This document shows, piece by piece, positions 6,901 through 15,570 of a DNA stretch of 46,099 nt (positions are counted from its first letter, which is position 1; every line of letters begins with the position of its first letter). The stretch is from assembly GCF_001949125.1 (NCBI RefSeq), contig NZ_MSTI01000118.1, positions 1 through 46,099 on the forward strand. Direction: 5' to 3'. The position numbers were made by a program, and so were the translations under genes. Under the pieces are notes generated by a model. That model saw nothing but the letters and a program-made list of their open reading frames with translations, had not been told where the DNA came from and did not search any database. Source of the stretch: Deinococcus marmoris. Its GTDB lineage: Bacteria > Deinococcota > Deinococci > Deinococcales > Deinococcaceae.

Positions 6901-8067
6901 ATGTCAATACTGGGCGAACAGAAAGCGCGGCAGGCCACGGAACAGCTTCAGGACGGTGAGCTGTGGCTCTTTTTCACCCAGGAGGGCAGCGACCCTAGCG
7001 TGCCACTGGTCTTCGGGACCAACTCGGTGGGCAAGGCGGCCTTCATGCTCCACGCCAGCGGCCCCAAGGCCCTGGTCTCGCGCATCGACGCCGGACATTT
7101 CGAGCAACATGCGGCGTTTCTGGAAACGCGCAGCTATTCCACGTCTTTCGAGACCGATCTGATCGACTGGTTGCGTGAGTTAAGCCCCCGGACCGTCTTG
7201 CTGAATTTCAGTGAGGACGACATCCGGTGCGACGGCCTGACACACGGGCAGTATCTCGCCGTCGAGCGTCTGCTGACAGACGCCTTGCCACAGGCGAGAA
7301 TCGAGAACAGTGAGGCGCAACTGAGTCGGGTCAGGGCCATCAAAACGCCCGAGGAATTGCGCCGCCTGCAACAGGCCATCGACCGCACCATCACCTTCTA
7401 TGACCGTCTGCTCCCCACCCTGCATGCCGGTCAGACCGAACGCCAGATTCAGGCCCGCATGAATGACCTGGCCGCCGAACTCGGCACCACCCCCGACATG
7501 GGCGACTTCGGGGGGCCGCTGGTGCTAATCAACCGGGTCGGCATGTCGCACCGCGCGCCCACCGATACGGCAGTCGAGCCAGGGGACCTGCTGATTCTGG
7601 ATACAGCGCTGGAAACCGAGGGCTACTATTCCGACATTGCCCGCACCATCTATTTTCTGAAGGACGGCGAAAACGAGCCGCCCGAACGCGAACAGCGGGT
7701 CTTCCAGGCCATTTACGGCGCGATCGACGCCGCCTTCGCTGCGCTGAAACCGGGGGTCCCCGGCCATCAGGTCGATGCCGCCGCCCGGCAGCACCTGCTG
7801 GATCAGGGCTATCCAGAAATCCAGCATTCCACCGGCCACCAGATCGGACGGCACGTTCATGACGGCGGCGCGGTGCTCGGACCGCTGTGGGACAGCAAGC
7901 GCCGGGCGCCCAGACTGCAAGCCGCTGAGGGGATGGTCTTTACCCTCGAACCCACCGTCTTGATGAGTCCAGATCCAAGCATGATCGTCGAGGAAAACGT
8001 GGTGGTCACCGGCGACGGCGCGCGTTACCTCAGCCAGCGTCAGCACCACCTCTGGACGGCCCGCTAG
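6901..8067 (+). CDS. M24 family metallopeptidase (paralogue B), first gene of the plus operon
   Basis: A 388-residue M24 peptidase with ligands D234, D245, H313, E350 and E364 (ILDTALE, YSDIART, STGHQIGRH, FTLEPTV, MIVEENVVV). It is divergent from and closely related to paralogue A. The ATG follows a good ribosome site (AGGAGG, then ACGAA). The next gene, an oligopeptide-type binding protein, begins 53 bases after the stop, so the enzyme is probably co-expressed with a peptide importer and trims incoming peptides in the cytoplasm. The N-terminal domain differs from paralogue A much more than the central segment does, which could mean different substrates on a shared catalytic core. Confidence 0.87.
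   Translation: MSILGEQKARQATEQLQDGELWLFFTQEGSDPSVPLVFGTNSVGKAAFMLHASGPKALVSRIDAGHFEQHAAFLETRSYSTSFETDLIDWLRELSPRTVLLNFSEDDIRCDGLTHGQYLAVERLLTDALPQARIENSEAQLSRVRAIKTPEELRRLQQAIDRTITFYDRLLPTLHAGQTERQIQARMNDLAAELGTTPDMGDFGGPLVLINRVGMSHRAPTDTAVEPGDLLILDTALETEGYYSDIARTIYFLKDGENEPPEREQRVFQAIYGAIDAAFAALKPGVPGHQVDAAARQHLLDQGYPEIQHSTGHQIGRHVHDGGAVLGPLWDSKRRAPRLQAAEGMVFTLEPTVLMSPDPSMIVEENVVVTGDGARYLSQRQHHLWTAR
6958..7015. repeat. Second near-identical inverted tract, copy in paralogue B
   Basis: This is the plus-strand partner of 6542-6599; about two differences in 58 bases. Confidence 0.7.
7342..7490. repeat. Near-identical inverted tract, copy in paralogue B
   Basis: This is the plus-strand partner of 6066-6214; about eight differences in about 149 bases, giving 51 identical residues in a row. 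Confidence 0.7.
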
Positions 8068-8120
8068 TCCATTCAAACCAACCCCCATCCACATCGCCCA
8101 TCTCGCCCAGGAGGCACGCC

Positions 8121-9755
8121 ATGCGTCATCTACTCACCCTGTCCGCCGCCCTCGTCCTCGCCAGCGCCTCTGCCCAGACTGCTGCGTGCCCCAAGATCGG
8201 CGGCACGGCCACCATCGCCCAGAACAGCGAACCGGGCAACCTCAACCCGCTGATCTTTCCCACCACCTATGACACCAACATTGAGGAACTGGTCTTCAAT
8301 GCCCTGGTCAAGCCCACCGCCGACCTGGATTATCAGGCAGATCTGGCCCAGTCCTGGACGTTCTCCGCCGACAAGAAGACCATCACGTTCAAGCTGCAGC
8401 CCGGCGTCAAATGGCACGATGGGCAGGCACTGACCGCCAAGGACGTGGCCTTTACGCTGACGGCCATCGCCAGCCCGAAATACAACGGCGGCGCCTTCAG
8501 CCAGGTGGAAGTCATCACGGGCGCGAACGCCTACCATGACGGCAAAGCAAAATCCATCAGCGGCATCAAAGTGATTGACGACCGCACGATTGCGGTGACC
8601 ACCGACAAGGTCTACGCCCCGATTCTGGCCACCATGGCGGGCATCATGATTCTGCCCCAGCACATCTACGGCAAGATCCCGGTGGAAAACTGGCAGAAGG
8701 ACGCCACCAACCGCAATCCGGTAGGCAGTGGGCCATTCAAGTTCAAGCAGTTCCGCAGCGGCGAACTGATCGAGCTCGAGGCCAACAAGAACTACTTTGC
8801 CGGGCGGCCCTGCCTGGACCGCCTGATCGTGCGTTTCGGCGACGCGAACACCATGCTGGCCGCACTGGTGAAGGGCGAGGTTGATGCGGCCCCAGTGCCG
8901 GTCCCCAGCGTGGCGAGCGTCAAGAGCAGCCCTAACGTCAAGCTGAGTGTCGTCGATCAGTTGAATTTCGACTACGTCGGCACCAACCTGCGCAATCCCC
9001 TGCTGGCCGATCAGGCTGTGCGTAACGCGATGGCCTACGCCATCAACCGCAAGGCCATCGTCAGCGGCCTGATGTCGGGGTACGGCAACGTGGTCGACAC
9101 CCTGTTCCCCAAGTCCCACTGGGCCTACCCCACCAACGTCAAACCCATTCCCTATGACCCAGCCCTGGCACAAAAAACCCTGGATGACGCCGGCTGGAAG
9201 ATGAGCGGAGGCGTGCGCAGCAAGGGCGGCAAGACGCTGAAGTTCCGCATGTTCTACACCACGGGCAACCCGGTCCGGGAGCGCGGCGCAGCCCTCATTC
9301 AGGCCAACCTGCGTCAGATCGGCATTCAGGTTGACCTCCAGAGCATGGATTTCCCGACGCTGGTTACGTTCCTGCTGCCCAAGGACGGCAAGGGACAGCC
9401 CCGCGCCGTCACCACGTCCGACTTTGACTTGTTCATTCTGGGCTTCGGCATCGAGCGTGATCCCAGCGAGTACCTGTCGTACTTCACCGCCGACGGCCAG
9501 CCCCCGAACGGCTATAACTTCAGTGGCTATACCAATCCCGCAGGCGGCAACCTGCTGGTCAAGGGCCAAGAAACCGTGAACCAGGCCACCCGCAAGTCGC
9601 TCTACAACCAGTTCGGCCTGATGATGCGCGATCAATTGCCCTGGATTCCGTTGACCCAGGCACAGGCCCTGTACGGCAACCAGACCAGACTCCACAACTT
9701 TGCGCCAGATATCCGGGGGGTCAACGTCAACGTCACCCGCTGGTGGGTGCAGTAA
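8121..9755 (+). CDS. ABC transporter substrate-binding protein, family 5 (oligopeptide type)
   Basis: A 544-residue exported protein. A signal peptide covers about residues 1-19 (MRHLLTLSAALVLASASAQ, AxA-like end); there is no lipobox cysteine right after it. The mature part has the family 5 layout: NSEPGNLNPLI near 34-45, LAQSWTFSADKKTITFKLQPGVKWHDG near 75-102 with AKDVAFTL, NPVGSGPFKF near 200, and VRNAMAYAINRKAIV near 300-315. Such proteins capture peptides or other oligomers outside the membrane and hand them to a DppBC-type channel. Start ATG has an AGGAGG-like site (CCAGGAGGCACGCC). It lies between the M24 peptidase gene and the permease genes, so di/oligopeptides are the likely cargo. 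Confidence 0.9.
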   Translation: MRHLLTLSAALVLASASAQTAACPKIGGTATIAQNSEPGNLNPLIFPTTYDTNIEELVFNALVKPTADLDYQADLAQSWTFSADKKTITFKLQPGVKWHDGQALTAKDVAFTLTAIASPKYNGGAFSQVEVITGANAYHDGKAKSISGIKVIDDRTIAVTTDKVYAPILATMAGIMILPQHIYGKIPVENWQKDATNRNPVGSGPFKFKQFRSGELIELEANKNYFAGRPCLDRLIVRFGDANTMLAALVKGEVDAAPVPVPSVASVKSSPNVKLSVVDQLNFDYVGTNLRNPLLADQAVRNAMAYAINRKAIVSGLMSGYGNVVDTLFPKSHWAYPTNVKPIPYDPALAQKTLDDAGWKMSGGVRSKGGKTLKFRMFYTTGNPVRERGAALIQANLRQIGIQVDLQSMDFPTLVTFLLPKDGKGQPRAVTTSDFDLFILGFGIERDPSEYLSYFTADGQPPNGYNFSGYTNPAGGNLLVKGQETVNQATRKSLYNQFGLMMRDQLPWIPLTQAQALYGNQTRLHNFAPDIRGVNVNVTRWWVQ

Positions 9756-9759
9756 GTTC

Positions 9760-10725
9760 ATGCTGCCGTTCATCGCCAAACGGGGAATCCAGGGCGTGAT
9801 TCTGCTGATCATGGTTTCGTTCATCAGCTTCGCCGTGATGAACCTGGCCCCCGGCAATGCGATGCAGACGTTCATCAATCCGCGCATGAGTCCGCAGGAG
9901 ATTACGCGGGCTGAGAACGCCCTGGGCATCAACAAGCCGATCCCGGTGCAGTACCTGGGCTGGGCCTCAAACCTCCTCCAGGGCAACTTCGGCTACTCGG
10001 TGCGGAACGGAGAAAGTGTCACTGCTTTGCTCAAACAGCGGGCGGGGCCAACGCTGCTGCTGACTGCAACCTCGTTCGTGTTGATCGTATTCATTGCCCT
10101 GGTCATCGGCGTCTACAGCGCGGCCAGACCATACTCGCTGGTGGACTACCTGAGCACCACCCTGGTCTTTGCAGGCATCAGCATTCCCAGTTTCTTTTTC
10201 GGCCTGACCCTGATCTACCTGTTCTCAGTACAGTTGGGCTGGTTTCCCACCTCCGGTTTTGAGAGCTACAGCGCCGGCCATCAGGGTCTGGCGTTGTTTC
10301 TGGACCGTGCCTGGCACATGGCCCTGCCCGTCTGCGTTCTGACACTGACGGGCATCGCCGGAATCCTGCGTCATGTTCGCAGTTCGGTCAGCGAGGCGCT
10401 GCGCCAGGACTACATCCGGACGGCCCGCAGCAAAGGCGTCGGCGAGCGGGCCATTCTGGTCAAGCACGCGCTGCGCAACGGTCTTATTCCGGTGGTCACG
10501 CTGCTTGGCCTCTCGCTCCCCGCGTTCTTCGCGGGGTCTGTGATCACCGAGACCATCTTCGCCTGGCCAGGCATGGGCCGCCTGCTGGTCGACTCGGTGT
10601 TTGCCCGCGACTACCCGGTGTCGATGGCGATCAACACCATCACGGCCGTGCTGGTCATCGTGGGCAGTCTGGTCGCCGATATGCTCTACGGACTGATTGA
10701 TCCGCGCGTGAGGTTCGACGGATGA
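9760..10725 (+). CDS. ABC transporter permease, DppB/OppB type
   Basis: A 321-residue membrane protein, about six helices, beginning MLPFIAKRGIQGVILLIMVS. It has the N-terminal DppB hallmarks (NLAPGNAM, then a domain with LGINKPIPVQYLGWASNLLQGNFGYS) and the cytoplasmic EAA loop around residues 217-245 (YIRTARSKGVGERAILVKHALRNGLIPV). The C-terminus ends LIDPRVR, as usual. I chose the ATG at 9760, four bases after the stop of the binding protein; a longer in-frame start at 9700 would overlap that gene by over 50 bases. Its stop overlaps the ATG of the next permease (ATGA). Confidence 0.92.
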   Translation: MLPFIAKRGIQGVILLIMVSFISFAVMNLAPGNAMQTFINPRMSPQEITRAENALGINKPIPVQYLGWASNLLQGNFGYSVRNGESVTALLKQRAGPTLLLTATSFVLIVFIALVIGVYSAARPYSLVDYLSTTLVFAGISIPSFFFGLTLIYLFSVQLGWFPTSGFESYSAGHQGLALFLDRAWHMALPVCVLTLTGIAGILRHVRSSVSEALRQDYIRTARSKGVGERAILVKHALRNGLIPVVTLLGLSLPAFFAGSVITETIFAWPGMGRLLVDSVFARDYPVSMAINTITAVLVIVGSLVADMLYGLIDPRVRFDG

Positions 10726-11603
10726 GCGTCGCGGCAGTCCCAAAGCGTCTGGCAGGGGGGCGGGGCCTGGGACGCTTTACCCGGCACCGTCTGGCCCTGA
10801 TCAGCGTGGTGGTACTGGGTCTCTTCATCCTGATCGGCGTGTTCGCGCCGCTGCTGGCCCCCTATGATCCCTATGATCTGGCCGCTGGTCCGGGCGGCGA
10901 GATCCAGTTCACAAGCGCGCCCAGTGCGGCGTTCTGGTTGGGGACCGACGCCCTGGGCCGCGACGTGCTTTCACGCCTGATCTTCGGCACTCGGGTTTCG
11001 CTCACCATCGGGATCAGCGCGGCGCTCCTGGCCCTGGTGATCGGCGTGGTGCTGGGCGTTCTCGCCGGGTTCCGGGGGGGCTGGACGGACATTATTCTGT
11101 CGCGCTTCACCGACGCGGTCGCTGCTTTCCCCAGCCTGTTCCTGATTCTGACCGTCTCCAGTTTCGTCAAACCCAGCCTCATCACCACCGTGACCATCAT
11201 CGGCCTGCTGAGCTGGGTCTCGACCTACCGGCTGATGCGCGGCGAAACCCTCAAGCTGCGCCATCAGGAGTACGTCGAGGCAGCGGGCGCCCTGGGCGCA
11301 GGCGACTGGCGCATCATGTTCCGGCACATCCTGCCCAACGCCGCCGCGCCGATCATTGTGCAGACCACACTGGGCGTGGCCGAGGCCATTCTGACCGAGA
11401 GCGCGCTGTCGTTTCTGGGTCTCGGCGTCCAGCAGCCCATCGCGTCGTGGGGAAACATGCTCTCGGACGCCCGCACCATCACAGTGCTCCAGTCGCAGCC
11501 CTGGTTGTGGCTTCCCCCCGGCCTGGCCATCTTGCTGACTGTACTGGCAATTAATTTTCTGGGTGATGGGCTGCGTGATACATTCAACCCTCGTGAAAAG
11601 TAA
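10722..11603 (+). CDS. ABC transporter permease, DppC/OppC type
   Basis: A 293-residue partner permease. The N-terminal OppC segment shows HRLALISVVVLGLFILIGVFAPLLAPYDP followed by the family motif LGTDALGRDVLSRLIFGTRVSL near residues 70-92, and the EAA loop YVEAAGALGAGDWRIMFRHILPN near 182-204. It ends LGDGLRDTFNPR, typical of the family. No DppD or DppF ATPase follows; the next gene is a regulator. The importer therefore needs ATPases encoded outside the window. Confidence 0.92.
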   Translation: MSVAAVPKRLAGGRGLGRFTRHRLALISVVVLGLFILIGVFAPLLAPYDPYDLAAGPGGEIQFTSAPSAAFWLGTDALGRDVLSRLIFGTRVSLTIGISAALLALVIGVVLGVLAGFRGGWTDIILSRFTDAVAAFPSLFLILTVSSFVKPSLITTVTIIGLLSWVSTYRLMRGETLKLRHQEYVEAAGALGAGDWRIMFRHILPNAAAPIIVQTTLGVAEAILTESALSFLGLGVQQPIASWGNMLSDARTITVLQSQPWLWLPPGLAILLTVLAINFLGDGLRDTFNPREK

Positions 11604-11604
11604 G

Positions 11605-12168
11605 GTGGACACAGGCCATTCCCGGCTCGGAGAGCGGTTGCGGGCGCTGAGGCAGGCCCGTGGGATGACCTTGCAGCAACTGGCCGAGGCCTCGCAGTGT
11701 TCACGCAGTTTCCTCAGCATGCTGGAGCGGGGCCAGACTGACGTTTCGGCCACGCTTTTGCAACGTCTGGCCGCTGCCTTTCATCTCAGTGCCGCCGATC
11801 TTCTGCCTGATGAGGGGCGCACCGACACTTTGAAGATCGTGCGGCACGGCGAGGCTCCCCGCATTGTGGATCTTGGGCCTGGCGTGCAGGTTCAGGTGCT
11901 GTTTAATGATCTGCTCCAAAAGATTCAGCCCGTGCTGCTGATCCTTGAGCCTGCTTCAGAGCAGCGCAACGACACTGGCCACGCCGGCGAGGAATTCGTG
12001 TATGTGCTGGAAGGTGAAATCCAGTTGACGGTTCACGACTCCCCCACCCGGACCCTGCGGTCCGGCGACAGTGCCTATTATCCCAGCGCGCTGCCGCACT
12101 GCCTCGCAAACGCGGCCAGAGAAAGTGCGCGCATCCTGACCATGAGTACGCCGCCCCGCATCGTGTAG
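11605..12168 (+). CDS. XRE-family regulator with C-terminal cupin domain
   Basis: About 187 residues: an N-terminal XRE helix-turn-helix (LGERLRALRQARGMTLQQLAEASQCSRSFLSMLERGQTDVSATLLQRLAAAF, roughly residues 8-60) and a C-terminal cupin (about 115-185) with GEEFVYVLEGEIQLTVHD and the later LRSGDSAYYPSALPHCLAN block. XRE-cupin proteins usually sense a small metabolite and control transport/catabolism of amino acids, peptides or polyamines. I chose GTG at 11605, two bases after the permease stop; GTG at 11593 or ATG at 11563 inside that gene are alternatives. It is the likely regulator of the divergent operons at 6656/6901. Confidence 0.82.
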   Translation: MDTGHSRLGERLRALRQARGMTLQQLAEASQCSRSFLSMLERGQTDVSATLLQRLAAAFHLSAADLLPDEGRTDTLKIVRHGEAPRIVDLGPGVQVQVLFNDLLQKIQPVLLILEPASEQRNDTGHAGEEFVYVLEGEIQLTVHDSPTRTLRSGDSAYYPSALPHCLANAARESARILTMSTPPRIV

Positions 12169-12210
12169 CAAGGTCTGCCCGAATGGGCCGCCCCAAAAGG
12201 AAGACAGCAC

Positions 12211-13434
12211 ATGCCAGATCAAACGTTTTACCAGCGGTACGCCCGGCTGGCCGTTCAGGTGGCTGTGCCGCTCCAGCCAGGGCAACGCTTGCTGATCATC
12301 AGCCCTCCCGAAACCTTCCAGCTCGCAGGAGAAATTGCCACCGCAGCGTACGCCGTAGGGGCAGCCGAGGTTGAAATTCTCTACGAGGATCCGCAGGTGC
12401 TCAGCCTGAAGGTGCAATACGCGGCTGAGGCGGCGCTCCAGAACTTTTCCTCTTGGACCGCCGATGCACTGACGGCCCATGCCTGTGCGGGCCAGCCCAT
12501 GCTCAGTCTGCACTCGCCTCAGCCACACACCCATCAGGGGTTTGACGCCCGCGCAGCAGTGGCTGCGGGCGCCCGCAACGCCGCGCTGGAGGAGTACGGC
12601 ATGCGGCGTTCACGGGTTCAGTTCAGCTGGTCCGTGATGGCAGTGGCCACCGCCGGCTGGGCGCAGCAACTTCGCCCTGAGTTGCCAGAAGCCGACGCGT
12701 TGGAGTGGCTCTGGCAGGTGCTGGCCCGGCTGATGCGGCTAGACGCTCCAGACCCTGTGCAAGCCTGGGAGGCCCACGCCGCACATCTGATGCAGCGCTG
12801 CGCCGCGCTGGACGCCCTACAGATCACCCAACTCCACTTCGAAGGTCCAGGCACGGATCTGCGGCTCGGCCTGCCTGCCGGCCACCAGTGGTTTGGGCCG
12901 CTGGTGCCGAGCGCCGCAGGACTCCGGGGGATTCCCAACATGCCGACGGAAGAGATCTCCACGTTGCCCCACCGCTTGCAGGCTGAGGGTCAGGTGCGAA
13001 TGACCCGGCCGCTGGTGGTGCATGGACACCTGATCGAGACGATGGACCTGACCTTCGAGGGTGGACGGGTCACTGAACTTCACAGTCCTTCCGGCGAGGC
13101 CCTGTTGCGTTCCCTGCTGGGTACGGATGAGGGCGCGGCCCACCTGGGCGAGGTGGCACTGGTCAGCGAGGACAGCCGGGTGTCACGCGAACACCGGACC
13201 TTTTACAGCACCCTGATCGACGAGAACGCCTCATGCCATCTGGCGCTGGGCCGCGCCTACCCCGTGACCTTGAAGGGTGGAGCCGATCTTGAAGCCTCTG
13301 AATTCCAGGCCCGTGGAGGAAACCACAGTCAGGTCCACCTCGATTTTATGGTGGGCTCTCCAGAGCTGCGTGTCACAGCACTGACGTCAGATGGACGCAG
13401 CTTTCCTGTAATGCAGCATGGAAAGTGGGTCTGA
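12211..13434 (+). CDS. M29 family aminopeptidase
   Basis: A 407-residue protein with the AmpS/PepS-type M29 pattern: YARLAVQVAVPLQPGQRLLIISP at the start, then in the C-terminal metal-binding half FEGPGTDLRLGLP, NMPTEEISTLPHRLQAEG, AHLGEVALV and FYSTLIDENASCHLALGRAYP. The two glutamates of NMPTEE and E of GEVALV, plus the His/Asp residues near the C-terminus (NHSQVHLDFMVGS), are in the positions expected for the dinuclear metal site. M29 enzymes remove N-terminal residues from small peptides in the cytoplasm. The ATG follows AAGGAAG and lies 42 bases after the regulator gene, so it is probably the last gene of the plus-strand operon. Confidence 0.88.
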   Translation: MPDQTFYQRYARLAVQVAVPLQPGQRLLIISPPETFQLAGEIATAAYAVGAAEVEILYEDPQVLSLKVQYAAEAALQNFSSWTADALTAHACAGQPMLSLHSPQPHTHQGFDARAAVAAGARNAALEEYGMRRSRVQFSWSVMAVATAGWAQQLRPELPEADALEWLWQVLARLMRLDAPDPVQAWEAHAAHLMQRCAALDALQITQLHFEGPGTDLRLGLPAGHQWFGPLVPSAAGLRGIPNMPTEEISTLPHRLQAEGQVRMTRPLVVHGHLIETMDLTFEGGRVTELHSPSGEALLRSLLGTDEGAAHLGEVALVSEDSRVSREHRTFYSTLIDENASCHLALGRAYPVTLKGGADLEASEFQARGGNHSQVHLDFMVGSPELRVTALTSDGRSFPVMQHGKWV

Positions 13435-13525
13435 TTTCAAGAGTCCAGGCAGTTTGCACGTCAATGAAATTCTCTAATAGCTTGTTCATGCTGCATCCCA
13501 GCACAAATCCTGCCCCGACCTACTC

Positions 13526-14245
13526 TCAGCCGGGTTCAGCAAAGACACGGCGAAACTGCCGAGCCACCTGCTCGAAGCCCTCGGCAGTCTCGCCAGTCAT
13601 GATCACGCCGTACATCAGCGCGTCTACCCCCAAACGTTGAAGGAGGCGCAGATCAACCACCGTCAGTCGTTTCTGGGTCGGAACGATCAAAGGCGCACTG
13701 GTGGCAGCCCGCAACTTACCAAGCAGCAGTAAATCAGCGGCGGTCAACGGTTCCCCATATTGTGTGTGAGGCACCACCGAAGCTTCAAGCATGGCCCTGT
13801 GGGGAAGTGCGGCAGCCCAGTCCAGTGGCGTCTGATCATCGAACGCCAGCAGAACCTCGACATCCATGTCGAAAACAGACGCAGGCAGGGCGTGGGCATA
13901 TCCGCTGACGAAGTCAATTCCCAGTTCGACAGCCAGATCTAGAGACTCCTCAACCTGCGCGGCGTCTGAACCCAGTACCGCGCCCAGCGGCACTTCAGGG
14001 GCCAGATCACGCAGTCGGGGAATCAACTCCCTTTGCTCGTGCAGTGTGGGGGCCACCTGACCGCTGGCACGGTGGGTCAGGCCGAAATGTACCTTGAGGG
14101 CATGTGCCCCGCCCCTGAGTGCGGCCTGGGCATAAGCCAGATCGTTGTGGGGCAGGCTGGCGATCAGGGCCAGCTCTCCCTGCTCTCGGGCCGCCCTGAT
14201 AGTCTGCGACAGCAACCGCCCCGAACCTTCAACACGTCTGTCCAT
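13526..14245 (-). CDS. Hypothetical TIM-barrel-like protein
   Basis: A 239-residue protein I do not recognise by name. The alternating pattern of strand-like and helix-like stretches ([98 protein letters not shown]) looks like a (beta/alpha)8 barrel with a phosphate-binding-like loop near the end, comparable to small sugar-phosphate epimerases or aldolases. The ATG at 14245 is preceded by AAGGGAGAGGCGAAC; an upstream ATG at 14296 lies inside the promoter of the divergent importer. It shares that promoter region with the sugar importer at 14338, so it may act on the same substrate. Function unknown. Confidence 0.65.
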   Translation of the reverse strand: MDRRVEGSGRLLSQTIRAAREQGELALIASLPHNDLAYAQAALRGGAHALKVHFGLTHRASGQVAPTLHEQRELIPRLRDLAPEVPLGAVLGSDAAQVEESLDLAVELGIDFVSGYAHALPASVFDMDVEVLLAFDDQTPLDWAAALPHRAMLEASVVPHTQYGEPLTAADLLLLGKLRAATSAPLIVPTQKRLTVVDLRLLQRLGVDALMYGVIMTGETAEGFEQVARQFRRVFAEPG

Positions 14246-14277
14246 GTTCGCCTCTCCCTTGTGCGAGTGGTGTGAAG

Positions 14278-14306
14278 TTGACAACCTGCCTTCCATTTTT
14301 GATAAT
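14278..14306 (+). promoter_or_regulatory. Strong sigma-70-type promoter of the first sugar-importer operon
   Basis: TTGACA (14278-14283), 17-base spacer, GATAAT (14301-14306): the best promoter in the window, 31 bases before the ATG at 14338. Confidence 0.75.
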
Positions 14307-14318
14307 ACGCATAATCAA
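14299..14318. promoter_or_regulatory. CG-centred palindrome over the -10 box, LacI-type operator candidate
   Basis: TTGATAATACGCATAATCAA pairs with its own complement at 8 of 10 positions and has the central CG common in LacI-family operators. It overlaps the -10 box, so binding would block the promoter. The LacI protein encoded at the end of the same operon (18977-20008) is the natural candidate. Confidence 0.5.
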
Positions 14319-14337
14319 CAGCCAAATGGAGGTTCCC

Positions 14338-15570
14338 ATGAATCGTTCCGTCCTTGTCCTCGGTCTTTCCGCTCTGCTCGCTGTCTCCGTCGCCAGCGCC
14401 CAGAAGGTCAACCTGCGCTTTTCCACCTGGGCTGGTGGCGAGGGGCTCACCCTGCTCCAGCAACTGGCCCAGGAATACGGTGCCCAGAACCCGAACGTGG
14501 GGGTCACGGTAGAAGTCACGCCGTTCGCTGACTACGCCAGCAAGGTGGCCGTGCAACTGGCCTCCGGCTCCGGCCCGGACGTCGGCTGGCTGGCCGAGCA
14601 GAGCGTTCCCACCTTTCTGAAAAGCGGTTCGCTGAAAGACCTGAGCGCGCTGACCAGTGATCCGGCCTTCAACCTGGCCGACTTTCCCATCAGCGCGCTC
14701 TCTCTGTGGAAGCAGGGCAAGGGCGTGTACGGCGTGCCGTTCTCGAACTCCCCACAGGTGCTGTTCTACAACAAAGACCTGTTCAAGCAGGCTGGCGTCA
14801 GCACGCCACTCCAGCAGTACGCGAAGGGAGGCTGGGATTACGCGACCTTCCGCAGCTCGGCCAAGACCATCAAGGACAAGACCGGCGCTTTCGGCGCGCG
14901 GATCATGCGGGTGGACACCAAGGCCTGGAACAGCGGCACGCTGGGCGTGCTGTGGTCCTACGGCGGCAACGCCTACGACAACAACCTGAAATGCGCGGTC
15001 AACAGCCCAGCCAGCGTGCGCGCCTTCCAGTTCATGTACGACATGACCTTCAAAGACAGCTCGGTGCCGCGCCCTGGCGATCAGACCACCTTCCAGGGGG
15101 GACGCCTGGGCATGTACATCGACAACGTCAGCTTCAGCGCCCAGCTCAAGGACGCCGCCTTCAAATGGGGCGTCGCGCCGCTGCCCAAAGGGCCAGCGGG
15201 GCGCATCACGCAGCTTGGCCAGGCGGGGTACGTGGTCTTTGCCAAAAGCTCAAATCCCAGCGAGGCGCAGGCATTCCTGAAATTCCTGGCCTCCCCCGCT
15301 GTGATGGCACGCACCGCCAAGTTCTTCCCGCCGCCCCGCAAGAGCGTGCTGACCAGCAAGGCGTACCTGGGCAGCAATCCGGCGATCCCTGCCGCCGAAC
15401 TCAAGACCGCCTTGGTCAACCAGCTGGGCAGCGCCCGCGTATTCAAGACCAGCGACAACTTCCTGCGGGCCAACGACATCTTCGCGAGCGGGATCGAACG
15501 TCTGTATCAGCCGGGAGCCAATGTCGGTAACGTCTTGAACGATATCTGTAAAGGTGTCGACGGGCTGTGA
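14338..15570 (+). CDS. ABC transporter substrate-binding protein, family 1 (sugar type, CUT1)
   Basis: A 410-residue exported protein. Signal peptide about residues 1-21 ([20 protein letters not shown], ending ASA-Q). The mature chain begins [21 protein letters not shown] and shows family 1 features: [65 protein letters not shown] and the [28 protein letters not shown] block. These bind mono- or oligosaccharides. Start chosen at 14338 with GGAGG upstream, rather than the in-frame ATG at 14272, which precedes the promoter. Its stop overlaps the GTG start of the first permease (GTGA). Confidence 0.92.
   Translation: MNRSVLVLGLSALLAVSVASAQKVNLRFSTWAGGEGLTLLQQLAQEYGAQNPNVGVTVEVTPFADYASKVAVQLASGSGPDVGWLAEQSVPTFLKSGSLKDLSALTSDPAFNLADFPISALSLWKQGKGVYGVPFSNSPQVLFYNKDLFKQAGVSTPLQQYAKGGWDYATFRSSAKTIKDKTGAFGARIMRVDTKAWNSGTLGVLWSYGGNAYDNNLKCAVNSPASVRAFQFMYDMTFKDSSVPRPGDQTTFQGGRLGMYIDNVSFSAQLKDAAFKWGVAPLPKGPAGRITQLGQAGYVVFAKSSNPSEAQAFLKFLASPAVMARTAKFFPPPRKSVLTSKAYLGSNPAIPAAELKTALVNQLGSARVFKTSDNFLRANDIFASGIERLYQPGANVGNVLNDICKGVDGL

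Noticed and set aside
8130..9986. Minus-strand frame of 618 codons
   Set aside because: Antisense to the peptide-binding protein gene, which has a signal peptide and family motifs; the long frame results from high GC codon bias.
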